NCBI RefSeq assembly: GCF_030547545.1
Contig: NZ_JAUOQE010000001.1
Location: 1 to 64,000 of the forward strand
Source: Amphritea sp. 1_MG-2023
GTDB taxonomy: Bacteria; Pseudomonadota; Gammaproteobacteria; Pseudomonadales; Balneatricaceae
DNA: 64,000 bases
Direction of reading: 5' to 3'
A program made the translations under genes and the position numbers. This document shows, piece by piece, positions 9,591-19,214 of the stretch (the first letter of the stretch is position 1; each line of letters begins with the position of its first letter). The notes under the pieces were generated by a model that saw nothing but the letters and a program-made list of their open reading frames with translations, had not been told where the DNA came from and did not search any database.

Positions 9591-10706
9591 ATGTCTGAAC
9601 TGAACAAAACACCACTTTACAATCTGCATCTGGAACTGGGCGGAAAGATGGTCCCTTTTGCAGGCTTTGAAATGCCTGTTCAGTATCCGCTGGGGGTTAA
9701 AAAAGAACATATTCATACCCGCGAACAGGCCGGCCTATTTGATGTGTCTCATATGGGACAGGTCAAACTCAGTGGTGCGAATGCAGCCGCTGAACTGGAA
9801 AAACTGGTACCCGTCGACATTATTGATCTGCCTGTTGGCAAACAACGCTATGCCCTATTCACCAACGAGCAAGGCGGTATTATGGATGATCTGATGGTCA
9901 CCAACGCCGGTGACTATCTCTATGTCGTGGTTAACGCCGCGTGTAAAGCTCAGGATATCGCACATATGCAGGCAAACCTTGGCGCAGGCGTTGAGTTGGA
10001 AGTCCTCGATGATCGTGCCTTAGTTGCCCTGCAAGGACCAAAAGCCGCGCTCGCACTATCACGCATCTGCCCCGCCGTTAACGATCTCGTGTTTATGGAT
10101 TCCCGTCAAATGACCATTGATGGCGTGGAATGTTTCATCAGTCGTTCTGGCTATACCGGTGAAGATGGTTATGAGATCTCTATTCCTGCCGCTCAAGCCG
10201 AGCGCCTGTGTCGCCTGTTTATTGCTGAACCTGAAGTCGAGTTTATTGGCCTTGGCGCGCGCGATTCACTGCGTCTTGAATCTGGGCTGTGCCTCTATGG
10301 TCACGATTTGGATCAAAACACCACGCCGATTGAAGGCAGCCTCATCTGGGCGATCAGTAAATGCCGTCGTGCCGATGGCGAGCGTGCCGGTGGTTTCCCC
10401 GGTGCTGACAAGATCTTTGATCAAATCGCTAACAAAAACTATCGCCGTAAGCGTATCGGCCTCATCGCTCAGGGCAAAGCGCCGATTCGCGAAGGCGCTG
10501 AATTACAAAATGCCGAGGGCGTTAAAATTGGTGAAGTGACCAGTGGCAGCTTCGGTCCAACCGTGGGTGTCCCCATTGCGATGGGATATGTCGCAACTGA
10601 GTATGCTGTACTGGATACAGAAGTATATGCTCTGGTACGCGGTAAACAGCTACCAATGCGCGTGGCTAAAACACCGTTTATCGAACAACGCTATTACCGT
10701 GGCTAA
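9591..10706 (+). CDS. gcvT: Aminomethyltransferase, glycine cleavage T protein
   Basis: 371 aa (E. coli 364 aa). It transfers the methylene group from the aminomethyl-lipoyl GcvH to tetrahydrofolate and releases ammonia. Family motifs include PLYNLHLELGGKMVPFAGFEMP, GLFDVSHMGQV and SGYTGEDGYEIS. The start at 9591 was chosen over the in-frame ATG at 9579 because GGAGA at 9581-9585 is then a well-spaced ribosome site. It is on the strand opposite gcvP and gcvH, separated from them by the regulator gene, so the system is split into two transcription units. Confidence 0.96.
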   Translation: MSELNKTPLYNLHLELGGKMVPFAGFEMPVQYPLGVKKEHIHTREQAGLFDVSHMGQVKLSGANAAAELEKLVPVDIIDLPVGKQRYALFTNEQGGIMDDLMVTNAGDYLYVVVNAACKAQDIAHMQANLGAGVELEVLDDRALVALQGPKAALALSRICPAVNDLVFMDSRQMTIDGVECFISRSGYTGEDGYEISIPAAQAERLCRLFIAEPEVEFIGLGARDSLRLESGLCLYGHDLDQNTTPIEGSLIWAISKCRRADGERAGGFPGADKIFDQIANKNYRRKRIGLIAQGKAPIREGAELQNAEGVKIGEVTSGSFGPTVGVPIAMGYVATEYAVLDTEVYALVRGKQLPMRVAKTPFIEQRYYRG

Positions 10707-10771
10707 ATATAACGATCCTCAGCAGCAGCGCTTTAGATAAGCGCTGCCAAGCCAGCATAAAGGAACGAATG

Positions 10772-11716
10772 ATGTCTGTTTATACACCCATCACTCATGA
10801 GCAACTTGAACGCTACCTGCAACAATACACTGTAGGCCAACTGATAGATTTTCAGGGCATCGAAGCCGGTGTTGAAAACACTAACTACTTTGTTACCACC
10901 ACTCAGGGAAGTTTCGTGCTGACCTTGGTCGAATCGGTCAGTGATACACAGCTACCCTTTATTCTCGATTATATTGAACACCTAACTCAGCAGGGCATTG
11001 CCTGCGCTACCCCGATTCATTTGAACAATCAGCAACTGTTTGGTCAGCTTAATGATCGGCCTGCGGTATTGATGTCACGCCTCGATGGGGCACCACTCGA
11101 CACCCCTAACGATCAACAGGCGAGCATTATCGGCTTAACACTGGCACAGATGCATCGTGCAGCAGAATCACTCCGTGCCGATCAGGCAATCCATATTCAT
11201 CAGTGGTGTCATTCGCTGGGGGATAAGTTGATGCCTCATCTATGCGCTGAAGATCAACAGTTGTTGCAATACAATCTGCAACAGGCTGAATTAATTACTT
11301 GGGATCGTTTACCCAACGGGCCGATCCATGCGGATCTTTTTCCCGACAATGCATTATTTGATGGCGACAACCTGTGCGGCCTGATCGATTTCTATCATGC
11401 CTGTTCTGCGCCCTATCTTTATGACCTTTGTATCACTCTCAATGCTTGGTGTTATAACGAGACTGATGCGTCCTATGATTTCAATAAAGCCCTATTAATA
11501 CTCGACAGCTATCAGAGTGTTCGTCCGCTAAACAACGATGAACAACGCAGCTTTGGCGCAATGCTGCAAGTGGCGGCGATGCGGTTCTGGCTATCCCGTT
11601 TACGTGATAGTCACTTTCGCAAAGAGGGTGAGGTTGTCACCCGTAAAGATCCAGACGGTAAACGCCAACTACTGAAGCTGCTCGGCGAGCATCAACGCCT
11701 ACCAATGGCTAGTTAG
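10772..11716 (+). CDS. thrB: Homoserine kinase, aminoglycoside-phosphotransferase fold
   Basis: About 314 aa. It resembles the Pseudomonas-type ThrB, which phosphorylates homoserine in threonine synthesis and is unrelated to the GHMP-type enzyme of E. coli. The opening VYTPITHEQLERYLQQYTVGQL is typical; the APH-fold active site is seen in GPIHADLFPDNALF and the metal motif LIDFYHACSAPYLYD. AAGGA at 10760-10764 serves the ATGATG pair at 10769/10772. It follows gcvT by 65 bp on the same strand and may be cotranscribed. Serine and threonine metabolism touch, but the link to gcvT is probably only positional. Confidence 0.88.
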   Translation: MSVYTPITHEQLERYLQQYTVGQLIDFQGIEAGVENTNYFVTTTQGSFVLTLVESVSDTQLPFILDYIEHLTQQGIACATPIHLNNQQLFGQLNDRPAVLMSRLDGAPLDTPNDQQASIIGLTLAQMHRAAESLRADQAIHIHQWCHSLGDKLMPHLCAEDQQLLQYNLQQAELITWDRLPNGPIHADLFPDNALFDGDNLCGLIDFYHACSAPYLYDLCITLNAWCYNETDASYDFNKALLILDSYQSVRPLNNDEQRSFGAMLQVAAMRFWLSRLRDSHFRKEGEVVTRKDPDGKRQLLKLLGEHQRLPMAS

Positions 11717-11797
11717 CTAGGCGATTGACGCCTCGATTGCATCGCCGGTGTGATTCACAAAGCACGTAGTAAGACGACTTAATACGTGCTAACAACC

Positions 11798-12682
11798 TTA
11801 CAGTAGGCGTTTCACTTGATATCCCGCCAACTGTAACTGCTCTATTAAGCCATCCTCACCGGCCAGATGGCCACTGCCCACCAGCACTAATTCGACCGGT
11901 CGATCGCGCAGCATATTCTTAATCTGTGGCATCCAATGCTGATTTCGTCCCACCAGTAGCGTCTGATATTGCGCCGGAAAATCCCGTCGCATATCATCCA
12001 CAAGCAGATGTTCAAGCTCATCCAGATGCCCTCGTCGCCAAGCAGTGAGAATCTCATCGATCAATGCGGCCGACTCATCGAGTTCGTCTAACGACAAGCG
12101 CATAAAGGTTTCTTCATCGCCCTCACCCATTCGCGACAAAAAATCAATCTGCTGATCAACACTCTCTAAGCCAGACACCGGTTTACCCTGCTGCATGGCT
12201 CGTGTGTAATAAAAATCATCGATACCCTGTGCATCGACGCCCATCTGTTTCAAGTTGAGCATCGTTAGCGTAATCACAACCCCCGATGGACGTAACTCAT
12301 TCAACACCTCAACCGGCAAGCCATAGTGTTGCCAGACGCTCTCGAGACGCTGATATAACTCGGCGGACAGTCGCTGAGATAAACCGGAGCCATCACCATA
12401 GCGAATCGCTTGCTGCATGCGCTGCTGTACTGCGACGCTTTGTAATTGCGCCAGATCCGTCTCGAACACTAAGCGGTCGGCACGCAAAAAGGCTCGATCG
12501 AATTCAACCGGCAAGGGATAATCTTGCTGACGTAACACATGCACGGTGCCTCCGAGATACAGCACATGATCGCCGTCACTCACCTGCCAAACGCTACTCC
12601 CAGTCTCGGCCGCAGCCGTCATCGCAACAACAGATAGACAGATTAGCGTCAAAAACCGCTGCACCTCTTGTATCAATCTCAT
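11798..12682 (-). CDS. TraB/GumN-family exported protein
   Basis: 294 aa with an N-terminal signal peptide (hydrophobic stretch about 10-24, cleavage near AAAETG). The family motif GTVHVL (about residues 45-50) and the C-terminal VLVGSGHLAGEDG fit the TraB/GumN fold, which is distantly related to metal-dependent hydrolases. The bacterial function is not established; a periplasmic hydrolase-like role is plausible. It is downstream of alr on the same strand, but a strong terminator lies between them, so it is probably separately expressed. Confidence 0.8.
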   Translation of the reverse strand: MRLIQEVQRFLTLICLSVVAMTAAAETGSSVWQVSDGDHVLYLGGTVHVLRQQDYPLPVEFDRAFLRADRLVFETDLAQLQSVAVQQRMQQAIRYGDGSGLSQRLSAELYQRLESVWQHYGLPVEVLNELRPSGVVITLTMLNLKQMGVDAQGIDDFYYTRAMQQGKPVSGLESVDQQIDFLSRMGEGDEETFMRLSLDELDESAALIDEILTAWRRGHLDELEHLLVDDMRRDFPAQYQTLLVGRNQHWMPQIKNMLRDRPVELVLVGSGHLAGEDGLIEQLQLAGYQVKRLL

Positions 12683-12810
12683 GGCATACCTCTACAGTTT
12701 ATCAACCGCGCATCACTCGCGCGGTGTGTCATCATACAGGCAAGATTACCCCTGCTGGCACACAGAAGCCACTGTCTCGTTCGCTCTGATTTAGCAATAA
12801 GCCAAGCTCA

Positions 12811-12836
12811 AAAAAAAACCGGCACAGGGCCGGTTT
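12811..12836 (-). terminator. Intrinsic terminator of alr/dadX
   Basis: AAACCGGC (12816-12823) pairs with GCCGGTTT (12829-12836) around a 5-nt loop, and the minus strand then runs into eight T residues. It lies 17 bp beyond the alr stop. Confidence 0.9.
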
Positions 12837-12852
12837 ATTCAAGAACCAATAA

Positions 12853-13935
12853 CTAGCGATTTAAATAGTGCTTATACACTCGGCGCGTAATACCGGTGAA
12901 TAATGTATAAGGAATCGTATCGCAATAAGTTGCCACCTCGGCGGCGGTAACATTTTTACCCCAAAACTCAACTTCAGTGCCGATATCAGCCCCCTCAATA
13001 TCCGTGAGATCAACACCCAGCATATCCATGGAAACTCGTCCGACAATACGGCTACGCTGACCGTTAATCCATACCGGCGTACCAGTCACCGCATGACGAG
13101 GATAGCCATCGGCATACCCCATGGCAACGGTGCCGACACGGGTCGGTTTATCGGCACAAAAGAGCCCCGCATAACCCACGGTTTCACCCGGCTGCACGTC
13201 ACGCACGGCAATCACCTTAGAGCTCAGTGTCATCGCGGGAATCAGCTTATTGGCATTTTCTTGCGCCTCAGGGAACGGCGTCGCACCATAGAGCATTAAG
13301 CCTGGGCGCATCCAATCACGATGCGCATCCGGCCACGCTAACACCGCCGCCGAGTTAGCCATACAATGAGGCGCATCCAATCCCTCAGTGGCCTTATTAA
13401 ACACCGCCAACTGCTTCTCTGTATCAGCCTCGGCTAACTCATCGGCATTAAAGAAGTGCGTCATCAAGACCACATCGGCAACATTATCTAGCTGCTTGAG
13501 GCGCTTAAACGCCGTTTGATAATCATCAGGATGAACACCTAAACGGTTCATCCCAGAATTCATTTTTAACCAGACGGTAATTGGCTTACTGAGTTTCGCC
13601 TGAGCAATCTGTTCAATCTGAGCGAGGCTGTGCACCGCACACCAGACGCCATGCTCACTGATATAATCCAGCTCACTGACTTCAAAATACCCTTCAAGAA
13701 GCAACACCGGCTTCTGAATACCCGCCTCAATAAGCTCGGCACCCTCTTCGAGACAGGCTACACCAAACGCATCGGCTTCAGCTTCTAACGCCTTAGCGAC
13801 CTCAATTGCATTATGCCCATAAGCATTCGCTTTGATAATCGCGACCGCATGCCCTGCGGTATTAAGGGAACGTGCCAATCGATAGTTGTGGCGGATTGCA
13901 TCCAGATCAACTGTAATTTTAGCTGCTCGACTCAT
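12853..13935 (-). CDS. dadX: Alanine racemase, catabolic DadX type by context
   Basis: 360 aa, usual length. A PLP enzyme interconverting L- and D-alanine. The PLP lysine is Lys35 in AIIKANAYGHN, and the second catalytic base is the tyrosine in VGYAG. AMGYADGYPR and VSMDMLGVDLTD are also conserved. It lies downstream of dadA and ridA on the same strand, which matches the dadA-ridA-dadX order in P. aeruginosa, so it probably feeds DadA rather than only supplying D-alanine for the cell wall. The alr name would also fit if it is the sole racemase. Confidence 0.93.
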   Translation of the reverse strand: MSRAAKITVDLDAIRHNYRLARSLNTAGHAVAIIKANAYGHNAIEVAKALEAEADAFGVACLEEGAELIEAGIQKPVLLLEGYFEVSELDYISEHGVWCAVHSLAQIEQIAQAKLSKPITVWLKMNSGMNRLGVHPDDYQTAFKRLKQLDNVADVVLMTHFFNADELAEADTEKQLAVFNKATEGLDAPHCMANSAAVLAWPDAHRDWMRPGLMLYGATPFPEAQENANKLIPAMTLSSKVIAVRDVQPGETVGYAGLFCADKPTRVGTVAMGYADGYPRHAVTGTPVWINGQRSRIVGRVSMDMLGVDLTDIEGADIGTEVEFWGKNVTAAEVATYCDTIPYTLFTGITRRVYKHYLNR

Positions 13936-14028
13936 TCTAGTTTACCTTACCCTCTGTTCTGGCCCGATACCTATGAGGTTAACCACAGGTATCAAGGTTC
14001 ATTCATTCGCGATGCTTACGCTGCTTGT

Positions 14029-14415
14029 TTAAGCAACAACCATCACGGCTTCAACTTCGATATCTGCATCTTTTGGCAATGCTTTAACCGCATAAGCAGC
14101 CCGTGCTGGGTATGGCTGCTCAAAGTAACGCGCCATCACATCATTGACGGTGGCGAAGTTTGCCAAGTCGGTTAACAAGATAGTCACTTTAACTAGATCG
14201 TTCATCGAACCACCAGCCGCTTCTGCAACCGCTTTCAGGTTATCAAATACCTGCACAGCCTGAGCTTCAAAAGATTCGGTTACCATTTCCATCGTAGCCG
14301 GCATCAACGGTATCTGACCCGAGATATAGACAGTCTTGTCTACTTTAACCGCCTGAGAATATGTGCCGATAGCAGAAGGTGCGTTTTCAGTCGCGATAAT
14401 GGTCTTAGTTGTCAT
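14029..14415 (-). CDS. ridA: RidA-family enamine/imine deaminase
   Basis: 128 aa, full length for RidA/YjgF. It hydrolyses reactive 2-aminoacrylate and other imines, protecting PLP enzymes. [19 protein letters not shown] and the C-terminal [23 protein letters not shown], including the conserved arginine, are present. It sits between dadA and dadX. SdaA and DsdA, both in this window, generate aminoacrylate, and DadA releases iminopyruvate, so the local need is clear. Confidence 0.95.
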   Translation of the reverse strand: MTTKTIIATENAPSAIGTYSQAVKVDKTVYISGQIPLMPATMEMVTESFEAQAVQVFDNLKAVAEAAGGSMNDLVKVTILLTDLANFATVNDVMARYFEQPYPARAAYAVKALPKDADIEVEAVMVVA

Positions 14416-14524
14416 AATATAAATTCCAGTAATAAATAATGTAATCGACCAACGGTCTAATCAATCGGCCTTAGTCGCAGGCTTTGCCAAACCGAAGCGG
14501 CCGATTATAGCCTGTAAAAAAAAC

Positions 14525-14579
14525 TGAGCACAGAGAGATAATCAACTACTGAGGGGGTGCATAAAAACCTCTGTGCTCA
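14525..14579 (-). terminator. Long-loop hairpin between dadA and ridA
   Basis: TGAGCACAGAG (14525-14535) pairs perfectly with CTCTGTGCTCA (14569-14579), 33-nt loop. On the minus strand the stem is followed by eight T residues (14516-14523), and T residues also precede it. It starts 13 bp after the dadA stop. It could attenuate transcription from dadA into ridA-dadX or give bidirectional termination. Confidence 0.65.
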
Positions 14580-14591
14580 AAAAAGAGTGCG

Positions 14592-15851
14592 TTACTTGTG
14601 TCCGTAACGAGCCGCCGATAGTCCCTCGGGATCAATATCCGGCTGCTGCCCACCGATAACATCCGCCACAAACTTGCCGGAGCCCAGCGACATGGTCCAC
14701 CCCAAGGTGCCATGTCCGGTATTTAGATACAGATTCGGGTAACGTGTACCACCGAGTACCGGTGTACCATCGGGCGTCATCGGCCGTAAACCGGTCCAGA
14801 ATTCAGCATTGGCCAGATCACCTCCTCCAGGAAATAGATCCCCAACGGTAAACTCAACATTTTTGCGACGTTTCTCCTGTAACGAAACATCATAGGAGGT
14901 AATTTCTGCCGTACCGCCGACACGGATGCGATCATCAAAACGAGTCACAGCCACCTTATAGGTTTCATCCATGATGGTAGAAACAGGCGCTCTGGATTCG
15001 TCAATAATCGGCAGTGTAAGTGAATAACCTTTGATCGGATAAACCGGTATCGCCACGCCCACATTGGCCAGTAACAGTGTGCTATAGCTACCTAAGCACA
15101 TTAGATAACGGTCGGCGGTCAAAATACCCTGATTCGTTTTAACCCCGACAATAGCCTTATCATCGCTAATCAAACCTTCGATTTCGGTATCAAACTTAAA
15201 CTCAACCCCTAGCTTCTTACACTCATCGGCCAAGGCATTGGTAAATTTGAAACAATCACCGGTTTCATCGCCCGGCAATCGCAAACCACCGACAATCTTC
15301 TCTTGAACATGCGCCAACGCGGGTTCACGAGCAACACAACCTTGCCGGTCGAGCACTTCATACTGAACCCCACACTCTTCCAATACCGCGATATCTTTAG
15401 CCGCCGCATCCACTTGCTTCTGAGTACGAAACAGTTGTAATGTACCGTTAGCTCGCCCCTCATAATTAATACCGATCTCAGAACGCAGATCTTTGAAGCA
15501 ATCACGGCTATACTCAGCTAAGCGCATCATGCGGGCTTTATTAGTGTGATAAGACGATTCTGTGCAGTTGGCCAGCATTTTGGTCATCCACTTCAGCGTG
15601 TTTGCATTGACCTTGGGGTTGATCATCAGCGGAGCGAGATCCTGCATCATCCACTTAATCGCTTTGAGTGGTACGCCGGGGGCTGCCCAAGGGGCTGAAT
15701 AACCCGGCGAGATCTGACCCGCATTACCAAAGCTGGTTTCCATCGCCGGACCATTCTGCCGATCAATGACGGTAACCTGATGACCCTGTTTGGCGAGATA
15801 CCAAGCGCTGGTTACGCCAATGACGCCACTACCCAAAATCAAAATTTTCAT
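14592..15851 (-). CDS. dadA: D-amino acid dehydrogenase, small subunit
   Basis: 419 aa, FAD-dependent membrane-associated dehydrogenase (E. coli DadA 432 aa) that oxidises D-alanine and other D-amino acids to 2-oxo acids and passes electrons to the respiratory chain. The FAD dinucleotide motif [18 protein letters not shown] is at the N terminus, followed by [20 protein letters not shown] and, near the C terminus, [16 protein letters not shown] and [12 protein letters not shown]. It is divergent from an Lrp-family regulator, and ridA and dadX follow it. This is the usual arrangement for alanine catabolism. Confidence 0.95.
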   Translation of the reverse strand: MKILILGSGVIGVTSAWYLAKQGHQVTVIDRQNGPAMETSFGNAGQISPGYSAPWAAPGVPLKAIKWMMQDLAPLMINPKVNANTLKWMTKMLANCTESSYHTNKARMMRLAEYSRDCFKDLRSEIGINYEGRANGTLQLFRTQKQVDAAAKDIAVLEECGVQYEVLDRQGCVAREPALAHVQEKIVGGLRLPGDETGDCFKFTNALADECKKLGVEFKFDTEIEGLISDDKAIVGVKTNQGILTADRYLMCLGSYSTLLLANVGVAIPVYPIKGYSLTLPIIDESRAPVSTIMDETYKVAVTRFDDRIRVGGTAEITSYDVSLQEKRRKNVEFTVGDLFPGGGDLANAEFWTGLRPMTPDGTPVLGGTRYPNLYLNTGHGTLGWTMSLGSGKFVADVIGGQQPDIDPEGLSAARYGHK

Positions 15852-16022
15852 GAAAGATACCTATCCATTTTTATACTTATCACCAACAAACTATTTAACT
15901 AGTGTATTGTATATTTGACAGATTATTTTTTTGTATTTAAAATATTTTCAAATAAATCACCCTATAAATGTAGCTTAATAAAAATTTTTACCTCCTTAGA
16001 GGTTTAAGAGCAAAGTGACACT

Positions 16023-16520
16023 ATGAACAGTCAACAAAAACGTAAACTGGATAAGATTGATCTCAATATCCTAAAAACCCTGCAGGAAAATGGTCGTATC
16101 AGTTATGTTGATCTGGCGGATATTGTTGGCCTCAGCACTACGCCCTGCATGGAACGAGTAAAAAGATTGGAAAAAGATGGACTGATTCAGGGCTACTATG
16201 CCCGTATTGATCCGCATGCGATGGGTTACGGTATGCTGGTGTTTGTCGAAATATCCCTCTCCTATCAGTCTCCCGATGCCTTCCTCAAGTTTAATAAAGC
16301 GGTGGTATCGCTGCCCTATGTACTCGAATGCCATCTGGTATCCGGTGATGCCGACTTCCTCATCAAAGCACGGATTGCCGATATGTCAGAATACCGAGCG
16401 CTACTCGGCGAGATGCTGCTAACCCTACCGGGGGTTAAAAACTCGAAAAGTTATATCGTTATGGAAGAAGTTAAAGAATCGCTTAACCTACCGATCAACC
16501 CAGTGCAGCCAAGAGGCTAA
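16023..16520 (+). CDS. Lrp/AsnC-family regulator, likely controls dadA
   Basis: 165 aa, close to E. coli Lrp (164 aa). The N-terminal winged helix-turn-helix (KLDKIDLNILKTLQENGRIS, VDLADIVGLSTTPCMERVKRLEKDGLI) is followed by the RAM ligand-binding domain (LECHLVSGDADFLIKARIADM). It is divergent from dadA across a 171-bp AT-rich gap, where Lrp-type sites would be expected. In Pseudomonas a comparable gene (dadR) activates dadA-dadX with L-alanine. It could instead be the global Lrp; context favours the local role. Confidence 0.88.
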   Translation: MNSQQKRKLDKIDLNILKTLQENGRISYVDLADIVGLSTTPCMERVKRLEKDGLIQGYYARIDPHAMGYGMLVFVEISLSYQSPDAFLKFNKAVVSLPYVLECHLVSGDADFLIKARIADMSEYRALLGEMLLTLPGVKNSKSYIVMEEVKESLNLPINPVQPRG

Positions 16521-16584
16521 CATGAGTCTATGTCGCTCGGTTAGGTTAAGTTAGCCGCCTTAGTCGAATAACAGCGTCGGTGGT

Positions 16585-17490
16585 TCAGCCTGGCTGACCA
16601 CCAATCTCTATCAACCAATCGTGTACGGCTTTAATCCCCGGGTTATTGAGCGCACCGTGTTCATAAACCAGATAATAGCTACAACGGCAGGTCTGTTTAG
16701 GATAAGGCGCAAATAGCCGGCCACGAATAATCTCATCGGTTAATAGCGATTCTCGCGCAATGGCTATCCCTAGCCCCGATTCAGCAGCCTTAATCGCCAT
16801 ATCGCCGCGATTGAAATAATGCCCACGATCCGTCTCAATCCCCTCGATACCACTGACTTGCAACCAATAACGCCACTCGGCATCGGGCTTTGCATTCGCC
16901 CACGGCGCACTGTCATGCAACAGCGGCACGCGATTCAGTACCCCAGGCGCATGCCAATCGATATCACTAAAAAACTCAGGGCTGACCACCGGAAACAAGT
17001 TTTCACCTTTCATGCGTGAATAACCTAAGCCGGGGTAATGGCCCACGCCATAATCGATGGCGATATCAAAATCGCGCTTATTCAGATCCAACAAGCTGCC
17101 TTCGGCAATCGTCTCGATACGGATATCGGGATAGCGCTTCTGAAAACCGCCCAATCGCGGAATTAACCATTTAAACACCAACGAGGGAATCGAGCGAAGC
17201 CGGACACTGCCCTCAGGGTCAGGGCGTTTGATCCGATTCAAGCAGCTTTCCAGACTGAGTAATGCCGGCCTAGCGGATTCATACAGCTGCAACCCCTGAA
17301 TGGTTAACTCAACTTGTCGAGTCTTGCGGGTAAATAGCGGCACGCCTATCTGCTGTTCTAAGTTTTTAATCTGCTGACTCACGGCACCTGGGGTAATCGC
17401 CAGTTCGCTAGCGGCCTGACTGAAACTATGCAATCGCGCAGCGGCTTCAAACGTGCGCATAGCCGCCAGAATTTGACTATTGATATGCAT
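16585..17490 (-). CDS. dsdC: LysR-family regulator of dsdA, DsdC/GcvA-like
   Basis: 301 aa. The N-terminal winged helix-turn-helix (MRTFEAAARLHSFSQAASELAITPGAVSQQIKNLE) is of the GcvA/DsdC type, followed by a periplasmic-binding-like effector domain (about 90-295). It diverges from dsdA across 152 bp containing two inverted repeats, as in the E. coli dsdC-dsdXA locus. The inferred role is activation of D-serine deaminase, with D-serine as the effector. The symbol rests on context. Confidence 0.8.
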   Translation of the reverse strand: MHINSQILAAMRTFEAAARLHSFSQAASELAITPGAVSQQIKNLEQQIGVPLFTRKTRQVELTIQGLQLYESARPALLSLESCLNRIKRPDPEGSVRLRSIPSLVFKWLIPRLGGFQKRYPDIRIETIAEGSLLDLNKRDFDIAIDYGVGHYPGLGYSRMKGENLFPVVSPEFFSDIDWHAPGVLNRVPLLHDSAPWANAKPDAEWRYWLQVSGIEGIETDRGHYFNRGDMAIKAAESGLGIAIARESLLTDEIIRGRLFAPYPKQTCRCSYYLVYEHGALNNPGIKAVHDWLIEIGGQPG

Positions 17491-17516
17491 AAAAATACTT
17501 TCATCTTCGATAAGAT

Positions 17517-17578
17517 TAGTTTAGTCAAACTAAACTATACAATAGAAATGATCGTTTGTTTAGTCATCCCTTTGACTA
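17517..17578. promoter_or_regulatory. LysR operator candidates in the dsdC-dsdA gap
   Basis: TAGTTTAG (17517-17524) and CTAAACTA (17530-17537) form a perfect inverted repeat with a 5-bp spacer. TAGTCA (17561-17566) and TGACTA (17573-17578) form a second with a 6-bp spacer. Dyads of this size, about 40 bp apart, suit the recognition and activation sites of a LysR tetramer. Confidence 0.6.
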
Positions 17579-17642
17579 GAGAATAGCCTCACTGTGCGAT
17601 ATAAACATAATAATATGCAGCGTGATTAATATAGAGCTAGCT

Positions 17643-18962
17643 ATGAGCCACCTTATTGATACAGCACTAACAAAATCACTCAGCGCCGGTCAGCCGATGT
17701 TTTGGTTGAATCCCGACTACCAAAGCGCGCCTAATCAGCCTCAAACTGAACTCAGTCGACTCGACATTGAGCAAGCCGATCAACGTTTAAGACGCTTTGC
17801 GCCACTCTTGCAGCAACTCTTCCCTGAACTTATAGCCAATCAAGGCATCATTGAATCCGAACTGCATCAGGTCACCGAGCTGCAACAACAGTATTATCCT
17901 GATTTATTAGGTAAACTAATGATCAAGGGCGATCATGCGTTACCGGTTGCCGGATCAATCAAGGCCCGTGGCGGCATCCATGAAGTCCTCTGTCATGCCG
18001 AACAGCTGGCACTGCAACATCAACTGATTCATAGCACAGAAGATGATTATCTCACCCTACTCAGCCCTCAAGCCAAGGCGATCTTCAATCGCTATGAGAT
18101 TGCCGTCAGCAGTACTGGCAACCTCGGTTTAAGCATCGGCATTATCAGTGCAGCCCTAGGATTTAAAGCGGTGGTACATATGTCAGTGGAGGCTAAACAG
18201 TGGAAAAAACAGCGCCTACGTGATCGCGGCGTGCACGTCATTGAACACCGTGATGATTACAGTGCCGCTGTCGAAGCAGGCCGGCGCGCCTCTCAGGCCG
18301 ACCCAAACAGTTACTTTGTGGATGATGAAAACTCGTCACGCCTGTTTCTCGGTTATGCGGTGGCCGCGCTTCGCTTAGAGCAACAGTTAGCCGAGCAGCA
18401 AATTCGCGTCGATACCGAACATCCTTTATGCGTCTATCTTCCCTGCGGAGTTGGCGGTGCTCCCGGCGGCATTACCTTTGGCCTCAAGCAGGTATTTGGT
18501 GCCGCTGTGCACTGTTTCTTTGCTGAACCGGTGGAAGCGCCTTGCGTTCTACTCGGCATGCAGGCGGAGGATAAGCGACATCCTGAATCTGTCTATCAGC
18601 TCGGCCTCAACGTCACCACTGAAGCCGATGGACTTGCGGTCAGCATGGCTTCCGGCTGGGTCTGCTCGATGATGGAGACCATTCTCAGCGGCGTGTTTAC
18701 CGTCACCGATGAGGCGTTATTTATTCACCTATATCAGCTGTATCAGAGTGAAGGCTTGGCCATCGAACCCTCCGCGGCAGCAGGGTTTTCTGGGCCTAAC
18801 TGGTTAACCAATACTCCCGAAGGCTACCGTTATCAACAACAGCAACAATTACAGCCTTTGATGTCACAAGCCACCCATCTGCTGTGGACCACCGGTGGCT
18901 TATTTGTACCACCTGAAGAGATGCAAAAATTTCAACAACGTGGCGCTCAACTCGCCACTTAA
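17643..18962 (+). CDS. dsdA: D-serine ammonia-lyase
   Basis: 439 aa from the chosen start (MSHLIDTALTKS); E. coli DsdA has 442 aa. A PLP enzyme converting D-serine to pyruvate and ammonia. The PLP lysine is in VAGSIKARGGIHEVL, with SSTGNLGLSIGI and the phosphate-binding glycine loop CGVGGAPGG. The seven codons upstream in the frame look like leader. Regulated presumably by the divergent LysR protein. It is followed by a sodium/amino-acid symporter on the same strand, giving an uptake-and-deamination pair. Confidence 0.94.
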   Translation: MSHLIDTALTKSLSAGQPMFWLNPDYQSAPNQPQTELSRLDIEQADQRLRRFAPLLQQLFPELIANQGIIESELHQVTELQQQYYPDLLGKLMIKGDHALPVAGSIKARGGIHEVLCHAEQLALQHQLIHSTEDDYLTLLSPQAKAIFNRYEIAVSSTGNLGLSIGIISAALGFKAVVHMSVEAKQWKKQRLRDRGVHVIEHRDDYSAAVEAGRRASQADPNSYFVDDENSSRLFLGYAVAALRLEQQLAEQQIRVDTEHPLCVYLPCGVGGAPGGITFGLKQVFGAAVHCFFAEPVEAPCVLLGMQAEDKRHPESVYQLGLNVTTEADGLAVSMASGWVCSMMETILSGVFTVTDEALFIHLYQLYQSEGLAIEPSAAAGFSGPNWLTNTPEGYRYQQQQQLQPLMSQATHLLWTTGGLFVPPEEMQKFQQRGAQLAT

Positions 18963-19000
18963 AACGATTACTCAGGCTAACCACTCACTTGGCCTGAACA

Positions 19001-19057
19001 GATATCGGTCAGATCGCTTATTTGACCGATATCGCGCTGCGGCGTAGAACCGCCGCA
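19001..19057. promoter_or_regulatory. Two perfect inverted repeats before the symporter gene
   Basis: GATATCGGTCA (19001-19011) pairs with TGACCGATATC (19023-19033), 11-nt loop; TGCGGCG (19038-19044) pairs with CGCCGCA (19051-19057), 6-nt loop. Neither has a T run. They lie 38 bp past dsdA and about 160 bp before the symporter start. They may be an operator, an mRNA processing structure, or a Rho-assisted terminator of dsdA. Confidence 0.55.
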
Positions 19058-19214
19058 ACATTGACGCTGGAGATCAAACACGGTGACTTAATCAATAACC
19101 GTGATTTTATTCATCGTCACCATAATACAGCCGTCACAAAACGGCCACATAACCAATCGAAAGGCCCTCTCGAGAGTCGGTCAGTTGGAACATTACAATA
19201 ATGATGGAGTTCAT

